From: Mycolicibacterium sp. P9-64
GTDB lineage: Bacteria > Actinomycetota > Actinomycetes > Mycobacteriales > Mycobacteriaceae
Assembly (NCBI RefSeq): GCF_008329605.1
Contig: NZ_NPKO01000002.1
Location: forward strand, 62,001-126,000
Reading direction: 5' to 3'
Length of the DNA: 64,000 nt
Part shown: positions 1 through 7,551 of the stretch, one piece after another
How the letters are laid out: the number at the start of each line of letters is the position of its first letter
Numbering within the stretch: position 1 is the first letter of the stretch
The notes under the pieces: generated by a model
Database searches by the model: none
What the model was told of the DNA's origin: nothing
Seen by the model: the letters and a program-made list of their open reading frames with translations, nothing else
Made by a program: the position numbers and the translations under genes

Positions 1-1
1 G

Positions 2-478
2 GTCATCAACTTCGCCAGGGCGCTCACCCCAGACGCTCCCGACCGCGACGACAAGCTCGCGATCGCGGCGGCGTTTCATGACCTTGCCGCGTTCGACACG
101 CTTGACTATCTCGTCCCGTCGATCGAGGCGCAGGACGCGTGGCTGCAGCAGACGGGTCGCCAAGGCTGGTCAGACGAGCTGGCGCTGATCGTCGCCGAAC
201 ACCACCGGCTCTTCAGATACGGGGCGGGCCGCCCCTACGCACAGCTGGTGGAGGCGGTTCGCCGAGCCGACCTCATCGATGTCAGCCAGGGCCGGATCCG
301 CTTCGGTCTCTCGCGTTCCTACGTCGAGGACGTGCGTGAGACGTTCGACGCCCGCGTCTTCTTCAAGCGGGTGATCCCCTCAGGGACGTTGCGCGCAATT
401 CGCCAGCTGCAGCAGCCCGGCTTCCTGCGTCCAGGCAACGCGCTCGGCCGTTCGGGCCACCAGGGGATCGACCGCTGA
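2..478 (+). CDS. HD-domain phosphohydrolase-like protein, 5' end outside window
   Basis: The reading frame is open from the first bases of the window and ends at TGA 476-478, giving about 158 residues with the start missing. An HD pair is visible in AAFHDLAAFD and a second histidine pair in AEHHRLFRYG, the usual metal-ligand pattern of HD-domain hydrolases. The substrate cannot be read from the sequence. The last codons (GIDR and stop) lie inside a 53-bp sequence that recurs at 6309-6361, so the end of this gene is one border of the 0.5-6.3 kb block. Family call is probable; function is unknown. Confidence 0.6.
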   Translation, partial: VINFARALTPDAPDRDDKLAIAAAFHDLAAFDTLDYLVPSIEAQDAWLQQTGRQGWSDELALIVAEHHRLFRYGAGRPYAQLVEAVRRADLIDVSQGRIRFGLSRSYVEDVRETFDARVFFKRVIPSGTLRAIRQLQQPGFLRPGNALGRSGHQGIDR

Positions 479-515
479 GACGGCTTGTCTCGCTTGGCAG
501 GATCACCAGGGCAGA
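463..515. repeat. 53-bp direct repeat, left copy (island 1)
   Basis: This stretch matches 6309-6361 at 51 of 53 positions by eye; the differences are at 472 and 476. The core 477-515 is identical and contains the short inverted repeat GAGAC-GGCTT-GTCTC. The copy covers the stop codon of the HD gene and, on the minus strand, a remnant of the SDR 3' end (Leu-Pro-Trp-stop). Confidence 0.9.
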
Positions 516-575
516 AGGTCAAGACACGGAACCCTCGTTCGACGAAGTAGTCGAGGAAGTCGAGCGTATCCCCGC

Positions 576-1391
576 TCATACACGTGTCCAGGCACACGTC
601 TGCGGTACAAACTCGATCTGACTGTTCATCTCGGATGCAGCGCGCTGCATGAGGTCACTCATTGTGTCGATCTGAGCCTGTATTTCGCCTTCCGTACCGT
701 CGGAGAAGAATTGGGGACAGACTTCCCTGGCCAACTCTGTCATCCATCGCAGCAGCACTGTGGTGTCGCCGCGTTCGACGATCGTCTGGGAGAACAGCTT
801 CGGTGGCGGCAGCCCGGCATCGGCGAATACCCGTACGAGTCGTCCGCCGACGTCGAAAGCCGTACCTGCCCGTAGGAGGGTGCTGATGACGGCGTCGTAG
901 ATCTCGTGCAGTTGCGGTACCCGCGGATAGGATTGGATCCCGCGCGTGATGTCCATTTCGTGAAGCGCTATGACGCCGCCGGGGCGGACAAGCCGTCCAG
1001 TCGCGCGCAGGAATTCGCTTGGGTCCACCTGATGGATGAGAACGTGTCGGCATACTGCAGCATCGAACGTCGTCGTGGGGTCGTAGGCATCGAGCCCGCC
1101 CACCAAGAACTCGACATTGCTGCGGCCGAGGTGATCGCACCGCTGGCGGGCGGTATCGATTGCTACGGCACTGGGATCGATGCCGACGACGTGTCCGGTA
1201 GGGCCGACGAGATCGGCGATCAACATCGAGACATCTCCTGGGCCGCAGCCGATGTCGAGAACACGCATGCCGTTCTCGACACCGGCGCTGACCAGTAGTC
1301 GCTCTGTGATGGGCCTCAGCATTTCCGCTTGTCGCTGGAGACGTAGAACCTCGCGGTTGGAGTGACCCAGGGTGTAATTTCCGTCAGGCAC
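576..1391 (-). CDS. class I SAM-dependent methyltransferase
   Basis: The 271-residue protein has the class I Rossmann methyltransferase signature: motif I is VLDIGCGPGD at about residues 44-53, followed by the acidic GIDPS segment (motif II), and a post-motif region with RLVRPGGVIALHE. The methyl acceptor cannot be inferred. The start lies 2 bp after the stop of the upstream esterase gene on the same strand, so the two are probably co-transcribed. It lies inside the block bounded by 53-bp repeats. No adjacent gene is needed for its fold, and a small-molecule acceptor is more likely than DNA or RNA because no target-recognition region is present. Confidence 0.75.
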   Translation of the reverse strand: MPDGNYTLGHSNREVLRLQRQAEMLRPITERLLVSAGVENGMRVLDIGCGPGDVSMLIADLVGPTGHVVGIDPSAVAIDTARQRCDHLGRSNVEFLVGGLDAYDPTTTFDAAVCRHVLIHQVDPSEFLRATGRLVRPGGVIALHEMDITRGIQSYPRVPQLHEIYDAVISTLLRAGTAFDVGGRLVRVFADAGLPPPKLFSQTIVERGDTTVLLRWMTELAREVCPQFFSDGTEGEIQAQIDTMSDLMQRAASEMNSQIEFVPQTCAWTRV

Positions 1392-1393
1392 TG

Positions 1394-2347
1394 TTAGGCC
1401 TCGTCGATCAGTGTCAGTCTCGGCTGGGCGACGGCCGATCCTAGTCCGAGAGTGGTGCGCAACCAGCTGCCCATCTCTGCGATCGCCTGATCGACTTCGG
1501 GAACGCGCCCGGCAGCGATGATGAAGGAGTGCTGGCCCTCATCGACCCTTCGCACCGTGATCTCGTTGCCTGCCTTCTTCGCCCGAGCCGAGAAGGCAAT
1601 CGCGTCGGAGGCAAGTAGTTCGTGCTCGCCGTAGTAGACGGCGATGGGCGGTAGGTCGGACAGCGTAGCCTCGAGCAGATTCACCTGGGGGTCAGTCCAT
1701 TCGACGTCCGTCCCATCGAGCCAGCACGAGCGGAAGAGTTCCATCAGACCGCGCGACAGCAGCGCGTCACGATCGGCATTGATTTCGATCGATGCGCCTG
1801 ACAGCGTGATGTCGGTCCACGGCGAGATCGATAGGATCGACGCGGGCGGCGCTTCCCCGCGGTCACGCAGCCGTAGTGCGAGAGCGACCGCGAGGTAACC
1901 GCCGATCGAGTGGCCGACACTGGCGATCTTGTGGGGCTTGTAGCCTTGGTCAAGCAGCCAGTAGTAGGCATTGCAGACGTCCTCGATCTGCGCCGGATAC
2001 TTGTGTTCAGGTGAGCGGCGGAAGTTCAGAACCAGAGACCTCACACCCGCTGCCTTCGCGATGTGCGCGGCAGCCTTTCGGTCGGAATGCATCGACATGA
2101 GCACACTGCCACCCATGTGGGTGTGCACGATCGCCGCGTCTGGCGCGGCGCCTTCGGGGATGCACCACATCGCCTCGACCCCACCGGCGTCGACCTCCGC
2201 ATAGGTGACACCTTCGGGTTCTCTTGTTGCCACATGGATGTTTTCGGTGACGTCACGAATCGTGGACAGATCGAAGTTCGGATTGGCCGCGCGACGGCTC
2301 AGGTCCGCCAAGAGATTCTTGAAGTCGACTGCTTGTTGGCTTGCCAT
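1394..2347 (-). CDS. alpha/beta hydrolase, hormone-sensitive-lipase-like esterase
   Basis: The 317-residue protein has the layout of HSL-family (LipH/LipN-like) esterases. An oxyanion segment THMGGS stands in place of the usual HGGG, the nucleophile elbow is GHSIGG, and a late Asp (LLASDA) and His (EGQHSF) complete a plausible triad. The ATG at 2345-2347 is preceded by an AGGAAA ribosome site. It is the first gene of a two-gene unit with the methyltransferase. A Baeyer-Villiger-type monooxygenase lies in the same block, so an ester made from a ketone is an attractive but unproven substrate. Confidence 0.75.
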   Translation of the reverse strand: MASQQAVDFKNLLADLSRRAANPNFDLSTIRDVTENIHVATREPEGVTYAEVDAGGVEAMWCIPEGAAPDAAIVHTHMGGSVLMSMHSDRKAAAHIAKAAGVRSLVLNFRRSPEHKYPAQIEDVCNAYYWLLDQGYKPHKIASVGHSIGGYLAVALALRLRDRGEAPPASILSISPWTDITLSGASIEINADRDALLSRGLMELFRSCWLDGTDVEWTDPQVNLLEATLSDLPPIAVYYGEHELLASDAIAFSARAKKAGNEITVRRVDEGQHSFIIAAGRVPEVDQAIAEMGSWLRTTLGLGSAVAQPRLTLIDEA

Positions 2348-2817
2348 GGACTTTCCTTTCGAGGATGGGAGACGCGTTGGTGCGGTTCCCCGACGTATCG
2401 GCCGGGTCGTGATCGACCGTAGAATAGCGATCGTAATCTAAAACTCTACTGCCCCACGGCCTTCCCAGCCAAGGCACAGAGGTTTGGCATGAGCATCGGG
2501 ATATCGGTTGGTTTGCAGCACATTTCGGGAGAGCGTGCGGTCCGAGAGTGACGGGAATCCCGGTAGCTAGCCGTCAGGGCGCCAGGGTTTTCATTGCGCA
2601 TTGGCAGCCAGATGCCTGCGGCCCGTTCAATTTGGGCGCCGCACTGGGAGAAAATGAGCACTGTGCTGCTGCAACACGGATGCGCCGAAGGTGCAGAGAT
2701 CCGTCAGGCGGATGGTGATGCCCGGGAGGTATCGCCGCGCGACCGATTCGGTATTGGACCCGGTTCGCAACACTGTGGAAGTGTGGTCGCTGCAGGCGAT
2801 TTGAAGGGTGATGGCGA
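2348..2817. other. divergent intergenic region
   Basis: About 470 bp lie between the minus-strand esterase operon and the plus-strand hydrolase. The part next to the esterase (around 2420-2450) is noticeably A/T-richer and probably holds its promoter. Small open frames exist but lack ribosome sites and protein-like composition. I see no convincing operator or RNA gene. Confidence 0.5.
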
Positions 2818-3732
2818 ATGGTGCGTCAGGATGTCGCGGTAGACGCCGAGGGCGCCGTTCTTCACGCGTGGTGGTACCCCGCCCGGGGCCGCCAGGTGGG
2901 AGCGGTGAGCCCTTGTGTGGTCATGGCGCACGGGTGGACGTCAACGAAGAAGATCCACCTGGACCAGTTCGCCGAGGTATTCGCCGCGGCGGGACTCTGT
3001 GTGCTGGTCTTCGACCATCGGGGCTGGGGTGACTCCGGGACGGCTCCCGGCAAGCCCCGGCACGAGATCGACCCGTGGGAGCAGATCCGCGACTACCAAC
3101 ATGCGATCACTTTCGCGCAGAACCGATCCGAGGTCGACCCAGATCGCATCGGCGTCTGGGGAACGAGCTTCTCGGCGGCGCACGCGTTCGTTGTCGCGGC
3201 GATCGACCGGCGGGTGCACGCCGTCTGCGGCCAGGCGCCGTTCATCAGCGGCCGGGCCACCTATGCCAACCTTGCGCGGGTGAACAACCAGGTGGTGGGA
3301 CCAGAGCGGTTCACCGCGGACCGGCGCGCTCGCGCGCGCGGGGAGCCGCCGGCGATGGTGCCAGTGGTGGGGACGGACCCGACCACGCTGGTGGGCCTGC
3401 CGACGGCGGATGCCTACGACTTCTTCGTCGGGGCACGCGCGACGCTGGATCCCCAGTGGCCCAACGAGGTGACGCTGCGCAGCCTGGAGAACTTCTACGG
3501 CTACGAACCGGCGCGGTATCTGCCCGACATCACACCGACCCCGCTGCTGATGATCGTCGGCCGCGACGACGGCTTGACCGGCGGGAACCTGGCGGCCGCC
3601 GCATATCAGACCGCGGCCGAACCGAAGAGCATCGTCTTCGTCCCTGGCGGCCACTTCGCGGCCTACACCGGCGACGGATTCGAACTGGCATCAGCGGCCG
3701 CGAGGGACTGGTTCGCGACGCACCTCCGCTAG
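2818..3732 (+). CDS. alpha/beta hydrolase (dienelactone hydrolase/YcjY-like)
   Basis: The 304-residue cytosolic alpha/beta hydrolase has an early HGW oxyanion region, the FDHRGWGDS strand-turn, a nucleophile elbow GTSFS, a late acidic residue in GRDDG and a histidine in GGHFAAY. The elbow lacks the second glycine of the classical GxSxG motif (GTSFSAAHA). The start at 2818 has a GAAGGG ribosome site nine bases upstream. The substrate is unknown. It lies in the repeat-bounded block with an HSL esterase and a monooxygenase, which suggests a shared ketone or ester route. Confidence 0.7.
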   Translation: MVRQDVAVDAEGAVLHAWWYPARGRQVGAVSPCVVMAHGWTSTKKIHLDQFAEVFAAAGLCVLVFDHRGWGDSGTAPGKPRHEIDPWEQIRDYQHAITFAQNRSEVDPDRIGVWGTSFSAAHAFVVAAIDRRVHAVCGQAPFISGRATYANLARVNNQVVGPERFTADRRARARGEPPAMVPVVGTDPTTLVGLPTADAYDFFVGARATLDPQWPNEVTLRSLENFYGYEPARYLPDITPTPLLMIVGRDDGLTGGNLAAAAYQTAAEPKSIVFVPGGHFAAYTGDGFELASAAARDWFATHLR

Positions 3733-3992
3733 GCGAAGTACGGGTCGCGAATACCCGACATCTGTTGGCAGGACTACCGATACCTCAGCTTCAGGATGCC
3801 GGATCGATCGTCTGTCCAGCACAGGTCAGCGCCGCAGCGATGAAGTCGTCCCACGCCAGGCGGCAGCGGTCACGAACAGCTCGGGCAGTGCCCCGACCTT
3901 GACCACGACCGCGGGGGGCTCGGCATGCGACAGCCGCTGCCGCGGCGCGCCCGAAGTGCAGTCATCTCTGCGGGCGATGAGCGTGGTGGCAT
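3733..3992 (-). pseudogene. possible decayed gene 3' end
   Basis: Between two convergent genes, the minus strand carries a protein-like C-terminal stretch (WDDFIAAALTCAG, stop 3791-3793) that moves into another frame upstream (VVVKVGALPELFVT), as if one coding end had suffered a frameshift. I do not recognise the family and no start is visible. It may also be chance coding potential in G+C-rich DNA. Confidence 0.25.
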
Positions 3993-4613
3993 CTATCTGG
4001 CCGATCTGTCCGACGCGGCAGCAGTTTCCGGCGACGGCTGGCAGGAGGCGGTGGCAATGCTGCGGACGGCGGCCCGCACCCGGTCGTATACGGCCGGCGA
4101 CGAGGCGGTGTCGAACTTGCCGTCCAGGTGCAGGAAGGCCAGACCGTGCACGAGGCTCCACAGGGCGTTGCTCATCGCCTCCACCTCGACGCCCGGGAAG
4201 CACGCGCGAGCCGCGCCACTGACCAGCTGCCAGATGGCTGCCGTGGCGGCGACCCGCTCCTCGTTGTCCCGGTCGCAAGAATCGCCAAACATCAACCGGA
4301 ACAACGCCGGTCGGCGCAGGGCGAACTCGACATAGGCGACACCTAGTTCCGCGAGATCCTCAGCGGTACTCGGCGAAGGATTGGGCGCGGCCATGCATTC
4401 GGCCAGCTCTCGATAGCCGACGGCGGCGACCGCGGAGACCAGCGCATCGCGGTCCGCGTAGTGCCGGTACGGCGCCGCTGGCGACACGCCGGCGCGGCGC
4501 GCCACCGCGCGTATCGAGAGGCCAGACGCATTGCCGTCTTCTTCGAGAAGCTGCATCGCCGCGCGCAGGCTAGCGGCGCGCAGGTCGCCGTGATGGTACG
4601 TAGAACTCGGCAT
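3993..4613 (-). CDS. TetR-family transcriptional regulator
   Basis: The 206-residue protein begins with the STYHHGDLRAASL stretch typical of one TetR subfamily. A helix-turn-helix follows (LSIRAVARRAGVSPAAPYRHYADRDAL, about residues 36-62), then a WHG/TetR_C_33-like ligand domain containing LFRLMFGD. I use the ATG at 4613; a GTG at 4631 would add six residues and neither has a strong ribosome site. It is divergent from the monooxygenase gene, with a perfect 12-bp palindrome between them, so it probably represses that gene and itself and responds to the monooxygenase substrate or a related lipid. Confidence 0.85.
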   Translation of the reverse strand: MPSSTYHHGDLRAASLRAAMQLLEEDGNASGLSIRAVARRAGVSPAAPYRHYADRDALVSAVAAVGYRELAECMAAPNPSPSTAEDLAELGVAYVEFALRRPALFRLMFGDSCDRDNEERVAATAAIWQLVSGAARACFPGVEVEAMSNALWSLVHGLAFLHLDGKFDTASSPAVYDRVRAAVRSIATASCQPSPETAAASDRSAR

Positions 4614-4670
4614 GAGGCAGGTCACACTCACAGAAGTAGACAGTGTTTACATGGCGGGATTAATGTAATC

Positions 4671-4682
4671 GCTGTTAACAGC
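4671..4682. promoter_or_regulatory. candidate TetR operator
   Basis: GCTGTTAACAGC is a perfect 12-bp palindrome in the divergent region between the TetR gene and the monooxygenase gene. A related half-like element, ACAGTGTTTAC, lies at about 4640-4650 and could be a second site. Assignment to this TetR protein is inferred from position. Confidence 0.5.
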
Positions 4683-4771
4683 ATAGGTCAGTGACCGTCC
4701 CCCCCATCGCATCGGCTCACTGTCCTCCCGCGGGCCCCTCAACCATTTCCTGCAAGTCGCCCGGAGGCGTC

Positions 4772-6295
4772 GTGAACCCCAATGCCGTTGCCCATAATCA
4801 CATTGCCATCATCGGCGCCGGATTCGGCGGCCTTGCTGCAGCAATCCGGCTGCAGCGAGCCGGTTTCGACGACTTCGTGCTGATGGATCGCGCCGCCGAC
4901 ATAGGTGGAGTCTGGCGCGACAACACCTATCCGGGCGCCGCGGTCGACGTCCAGTGCCAGCTGTACTCGTTCTCGTCCGCGTTGAATCCTCAGTGGCACA
5001 ACCTGTTCGCGAAGCAGCCCGAGATATGGGACTACTTGCACGACGTCGTGCGACGATTCGGGCTGCTGCCCCGCCTGTTGCTCAACTGCGGCGTAGAGCA
5101 GCTGGATTGGAATCCCGCCGAACGGGTTTGGCGCATGCAGACCACGCTGGGACAGCGGACCGCGACCCACGTCGTCGTCGCCACCGGGCCGCTCGCGGAA
5201 CCCAACATTCCGAAGATTCCCGGCATGGACGGCTTTGCCGGCGCGGTGTTCCACTCCGCCCGATGGGACCACACAATCGATCTCTCCACCAAGCGCATCG
5301 CGGTCATCGGAACAGGGGCATCGGCCGCCCAATTCATCCCGGCCCTACAGCCAATTGTCCCGCACCTGACGGTGTTTCAGCGCACACCCGCGTGGGTGCT
5401 ACCACGACACGATCGCGAGATGGGCACCCGCAAGCAAAGGCTGTTGGGCGCCCTCCCGGCGCTGCAACGGCTGCAGCGGTTGCGCATCTACCTCAAGCGC
5501 GAGCAACTTCTCCTCGGCTTCCGTCACCCCACCTTTCAGAAGCCGGCCGAATTCCTGGCCCGCAAACACCTCAAGTCGCAAGTCGCGGATCCCGAACTGC
5601 GGGCAAAGCTGCTGCCTGACTATCGGCTGGGTTGCAAACGCGTGTTGATCTCCGATGACTACCTGTCGGCGCTCGCCAAACCCAACGTCACAGTGGTCAC
5701 CGATGGCATTCGCCAGATCACTTCGGACGGCATCACTGACGGCACCGGCACCCACCATCAGTTCGACGCGATAGTTCTGGGGACGGGATTCAAGACGGGT
5801 CGGTTGCCGCTGACCGACTGCATCCGCGGCGGTGACGGGATGAGCATGGCCGACAGGTTGGCCGGCGATCCCACCGCCTACCTGGGCACCACGGTCGCCG
5901 GCTTCCCGAACTGCTATCTGGTCGGCGGGCCCAACACCGGTCTCGGGCACTCATCGGTGATCTTCATGTACGAATCGCAGGCCAACTACATTGCCTCGGC
6001 GATCAGCTATGCACGCGCTCATTTCGTCACCGCCCTGGAACCGACCTCCGACGCTCAGCAGGACTTCGCCGCCAATGTGGATCGGCTCAGCGTTGGAACC
6101 GTATGGACGAGCGGTGGCTGCAGGAGTTGGTACTTGAACGCCGACGGCCGCAACACCAATCTGTGGCCGGGCAGCACCTTGCGCTACCGATGGCTGACAC
6201 GGCGGTTCAATCCCGACCATTACGTCTTGCATCGCCCCCTCGCACCCGTGGCGACGTCGCGCGTCGGTAGGGCCGCCGCGCAGCGCCTGCCCTGA
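4772..6295 (+). CDS. flavin-dependent Baeyer-Villiger-type monooxygenase
   Basis: From the GTG at 4772 (GGAGG at 4763-4767) the protein has 507 residues; an upstream GTG at 4691 is possible but has a poorer ribosome site. The FAD fold is GAGFGG at residues 15-20, the NADPH fold GTGASA near residue 187. Between them FAGAVFHSARWD fits the BVMO fingerprint FxGxxxHxxxW(P/D) exactly. Such enzymes insert oxygen next to a ketone using NADPH and O2. The esterase genes nearby could hydrolyse the ester formed. A divergent TetR regulator with a palindrome in the gap is the likely controller. The ketone substrate is unknown. Confidence 0.85.
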   Translation: MNPNAVAHNHIAIIGAGFGGLAAAIRLQRAGFDDFVLMDRAADIGGVWRDNTYPGAAVDVQCQLYSFSSALNPQWHNLFAKQPEIWDYLHDVVRRFGLLPRLLLNCGVEQLDWNPAERVWRMQTTLGQRTATHVVVATGPLAEPNIPKIPGMDGFAGAVFHSARWDHTIDLSTKRIAVIGTGASAAQFIPALQPIVPHLTVFQRTPAWVLPRHDREMGTRKQRLLGALPALQRLQRLRIYLKREQLLLGFRHPTFQKPAEFLARKHLKSQVADPELRAKLLPDYRLGCKRVLISDDYLSALAKPNVTVVTDGIRQITSDGITDGTGTHHQFDAIVLGTGFKTGRLPLTDCIRGGDGMSMADRLAGDPTAYLGTTVAGFPNCYLVGGPNTGLGHSSVIFMYESQANYIASAISYARAHFVTALEPTSDAQQDFAANVDRLSVGTVWTSGGCRSWYLNADGRNTNLWPGSTLRYRWLTRRFNPDHYVLHRPLAPVATSRVGRAAAQRLP

Positions 6296-6308
6296 GCCGA
6301 GCTACAAA

Positions 6309-6361
6309 GGGGATCGATCGCAGAGACGGCTTGTCTCGCTTGGCAGGATCACCAGGGCAGA
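6309..6361. repeat. 53-bp direct repeat, right copy (island 1)
   Basis: This is the partner of 463-515 (51/53 identical; 6323-6361 identical to 477-515). It contains the 3' end of the SDR gene on the minus strand, and on the plus strand a remnant of the HD gene end (Gly-Ile-Asp-Arg) whose stop has become AGA. It starts 14 bp after the monooxygenase stop codon. Confidence 0.9.
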
Positions 6362-7053
6362 GGGCCATTCGCGTCGAAGTAGCCTCCGGTCGGACCGTCC
6401 TCATCGAGCTGAGCCATGCGCACGATGATCTCGGCGCCCTGCTCGACGGTCTGGGTGCCGGTGTTCCCGTTCAGGTCGGTCTTGGTGAACCCGGGCTCGA
6501 CGGAGTTGATTCGCATGTGCGGGAACGCCTTTGCGTACTGCACGGTGATCATGTTCACTGCGGTCTTCGACGTCGGATAGGCCACGCCCGGATAGATGGC
6601 TGTCGGAGCGGCCGAGAGGCGGGTCAACGACGCAAGGCCGCTACTGACGTTGACCACCACCGGGTTCGGGGACCGGTTTAGCAGCGGTAGAAATGCGTGC
6701 AGGACGCGGACCGTGCCGAAGACGTTCGTCTCGAACGTCTTCTGCATGATCTCGGCGGTGACGTCCGCGGGGCCAAGTACGACGTTGTTCGGGCCGCGCT
6801 CTTCCACACCCGCGTTGTTCACCAAGACGTCGAGCCCGCCGTCGGCCTCGATGGCCCTCGCGGCGGCCTCCACCGACGCGTCGTCGGTGACGTCGAGTTG
6901 GATCGCCCGTGCCCCCAACTCCTCTGCGGCCAGCCGTCCGCGCTCGGTGTCGCGGCTGCCGAGGTACACCGTGTGGCCTGCAGCGATCAGTTGACGGGCG
7001 GTCTCGAAGCCCAGGCCCTTGTTGGCTCCGGTGATGAGTGTCGTTGTCGTCAT
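6349..7053 (-). CDS. short-chain dehydrogenase/reductase
   Basis: The ATG at 7051-7053 gives a 234-residue classical-type SDR: cofactor motif TGANKGLG at residues 7-14, NNAG, a catalytic serine in NVSSG, YPTSK as the YxxxK pair, and VEPGFTKTDL after it. The end PLPW is a common C-terminus of carbonyl-reductase-like SDRs in actinobacteria. A longer frame upstream has an arginine-rich composition unlike coding sequence, and GGTGG precedes this ATG. The stop codon lies within the right 53-bp repeat. It is convergent with the monooxygenase gene. The substrate is not known. Confidence 0.85.
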   Translation of the reverse strand: MTTTTLITGANKGLGFETARQLIAAGHTVYLGSRDTERGRLAAEELGARAIQLDVTDDASVEAAARAIEADGGLDVLVNNAGVEERGPNNVVLGPADVTAEIMQKTFETNVFGTVRVLHAFLPLLNRSPNPVVVNVSSGLASLTRLSAAPTAIYPGVAYPTSKTAVNMITVQYAKAFPHMRINSVEPGFTKTDLNGNTGTQTVEQGAEIIVRMAQLDEDGPTGGYFDANGPLPW

Positions 7054-7149
7054 GCCACCACGATGCCTTGGCGGCGCAATGTCAGCTACCTCTACACCCG
7101 GACGCTGGCGCCCTCGCCCGTTTGAGAAGTACTTGAGGCGACGCGCGGA

Positions 7150-7445
7150 TTCTGACGCCATGGCCCATCTGCATCTCCGACGTCGGCCCCGGCTTCGTGC
7201 CTGCCGGGCTGGGTGCCGAGTTTGCATCGGTCGCCGCCGGCGGGGACCAACCAGATCATCCTCGACGCGTCGGGACTGCGGTACGCGCACTCCGACGTAG
7301 CGACGTTCACCGGCCAGGCGTGGACGTCGCCCATATCGGGGAACGCACGGAAACCGGGCCAGCCGTGTGCGCGATGACGGACCAGGCGCCGATGGCCTGC
7401 CGCATCGTCGCCAACGGATCCGTCGTCAGTGGGACGTTCGGGTGA
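7150..7445 (+). pseudogene. frameshifted fragment of a small exported or hypothetical protein
   Basis: Two plus-strand frames read as one protein if two compensating shifts are allowed. DVGPGFVPAGLGAEFASVAAGG is in one frame; near 7245 the protein-like text moves to the +1 frame (LDASGLRYAHSDVATFTGQA), and near 7350 it returns (VCAMTDQAPMACRIVANGSV, stop 7443-7445). No good start is visible. It could be a decayed gene or a place with base-call errors. The rest of the 7054-7551 gap shows nothing else. Confidence 0.4.
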
Positions 7446-7551
7446 GCATCGCGCGCTACCGCCACTTCATGGGGTGTCTTACCGCGTGCTTTGGCGGTGG
7501 GTTTGCCCGATTAACGTTTCGGGCGCTCAGGCCAATAAAATCGACCAGGAA

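Noticed and set aside
319..597. Minus-strand open frame next to the left 53-bp repeat (starts MCLDTCMSGD)
   Set aside because: It overlaps both the methyltransferase 3' end and the HD gene on the other strand, has no ribosome site and its second half reads through the repeat. Probably chance.
2594..2842. Plus-strand open frame before the alpha/beta hydrolase
   Set aside because: No ribosome site, no recognisable domain, and it overlaps the hydrolase start in another frame.
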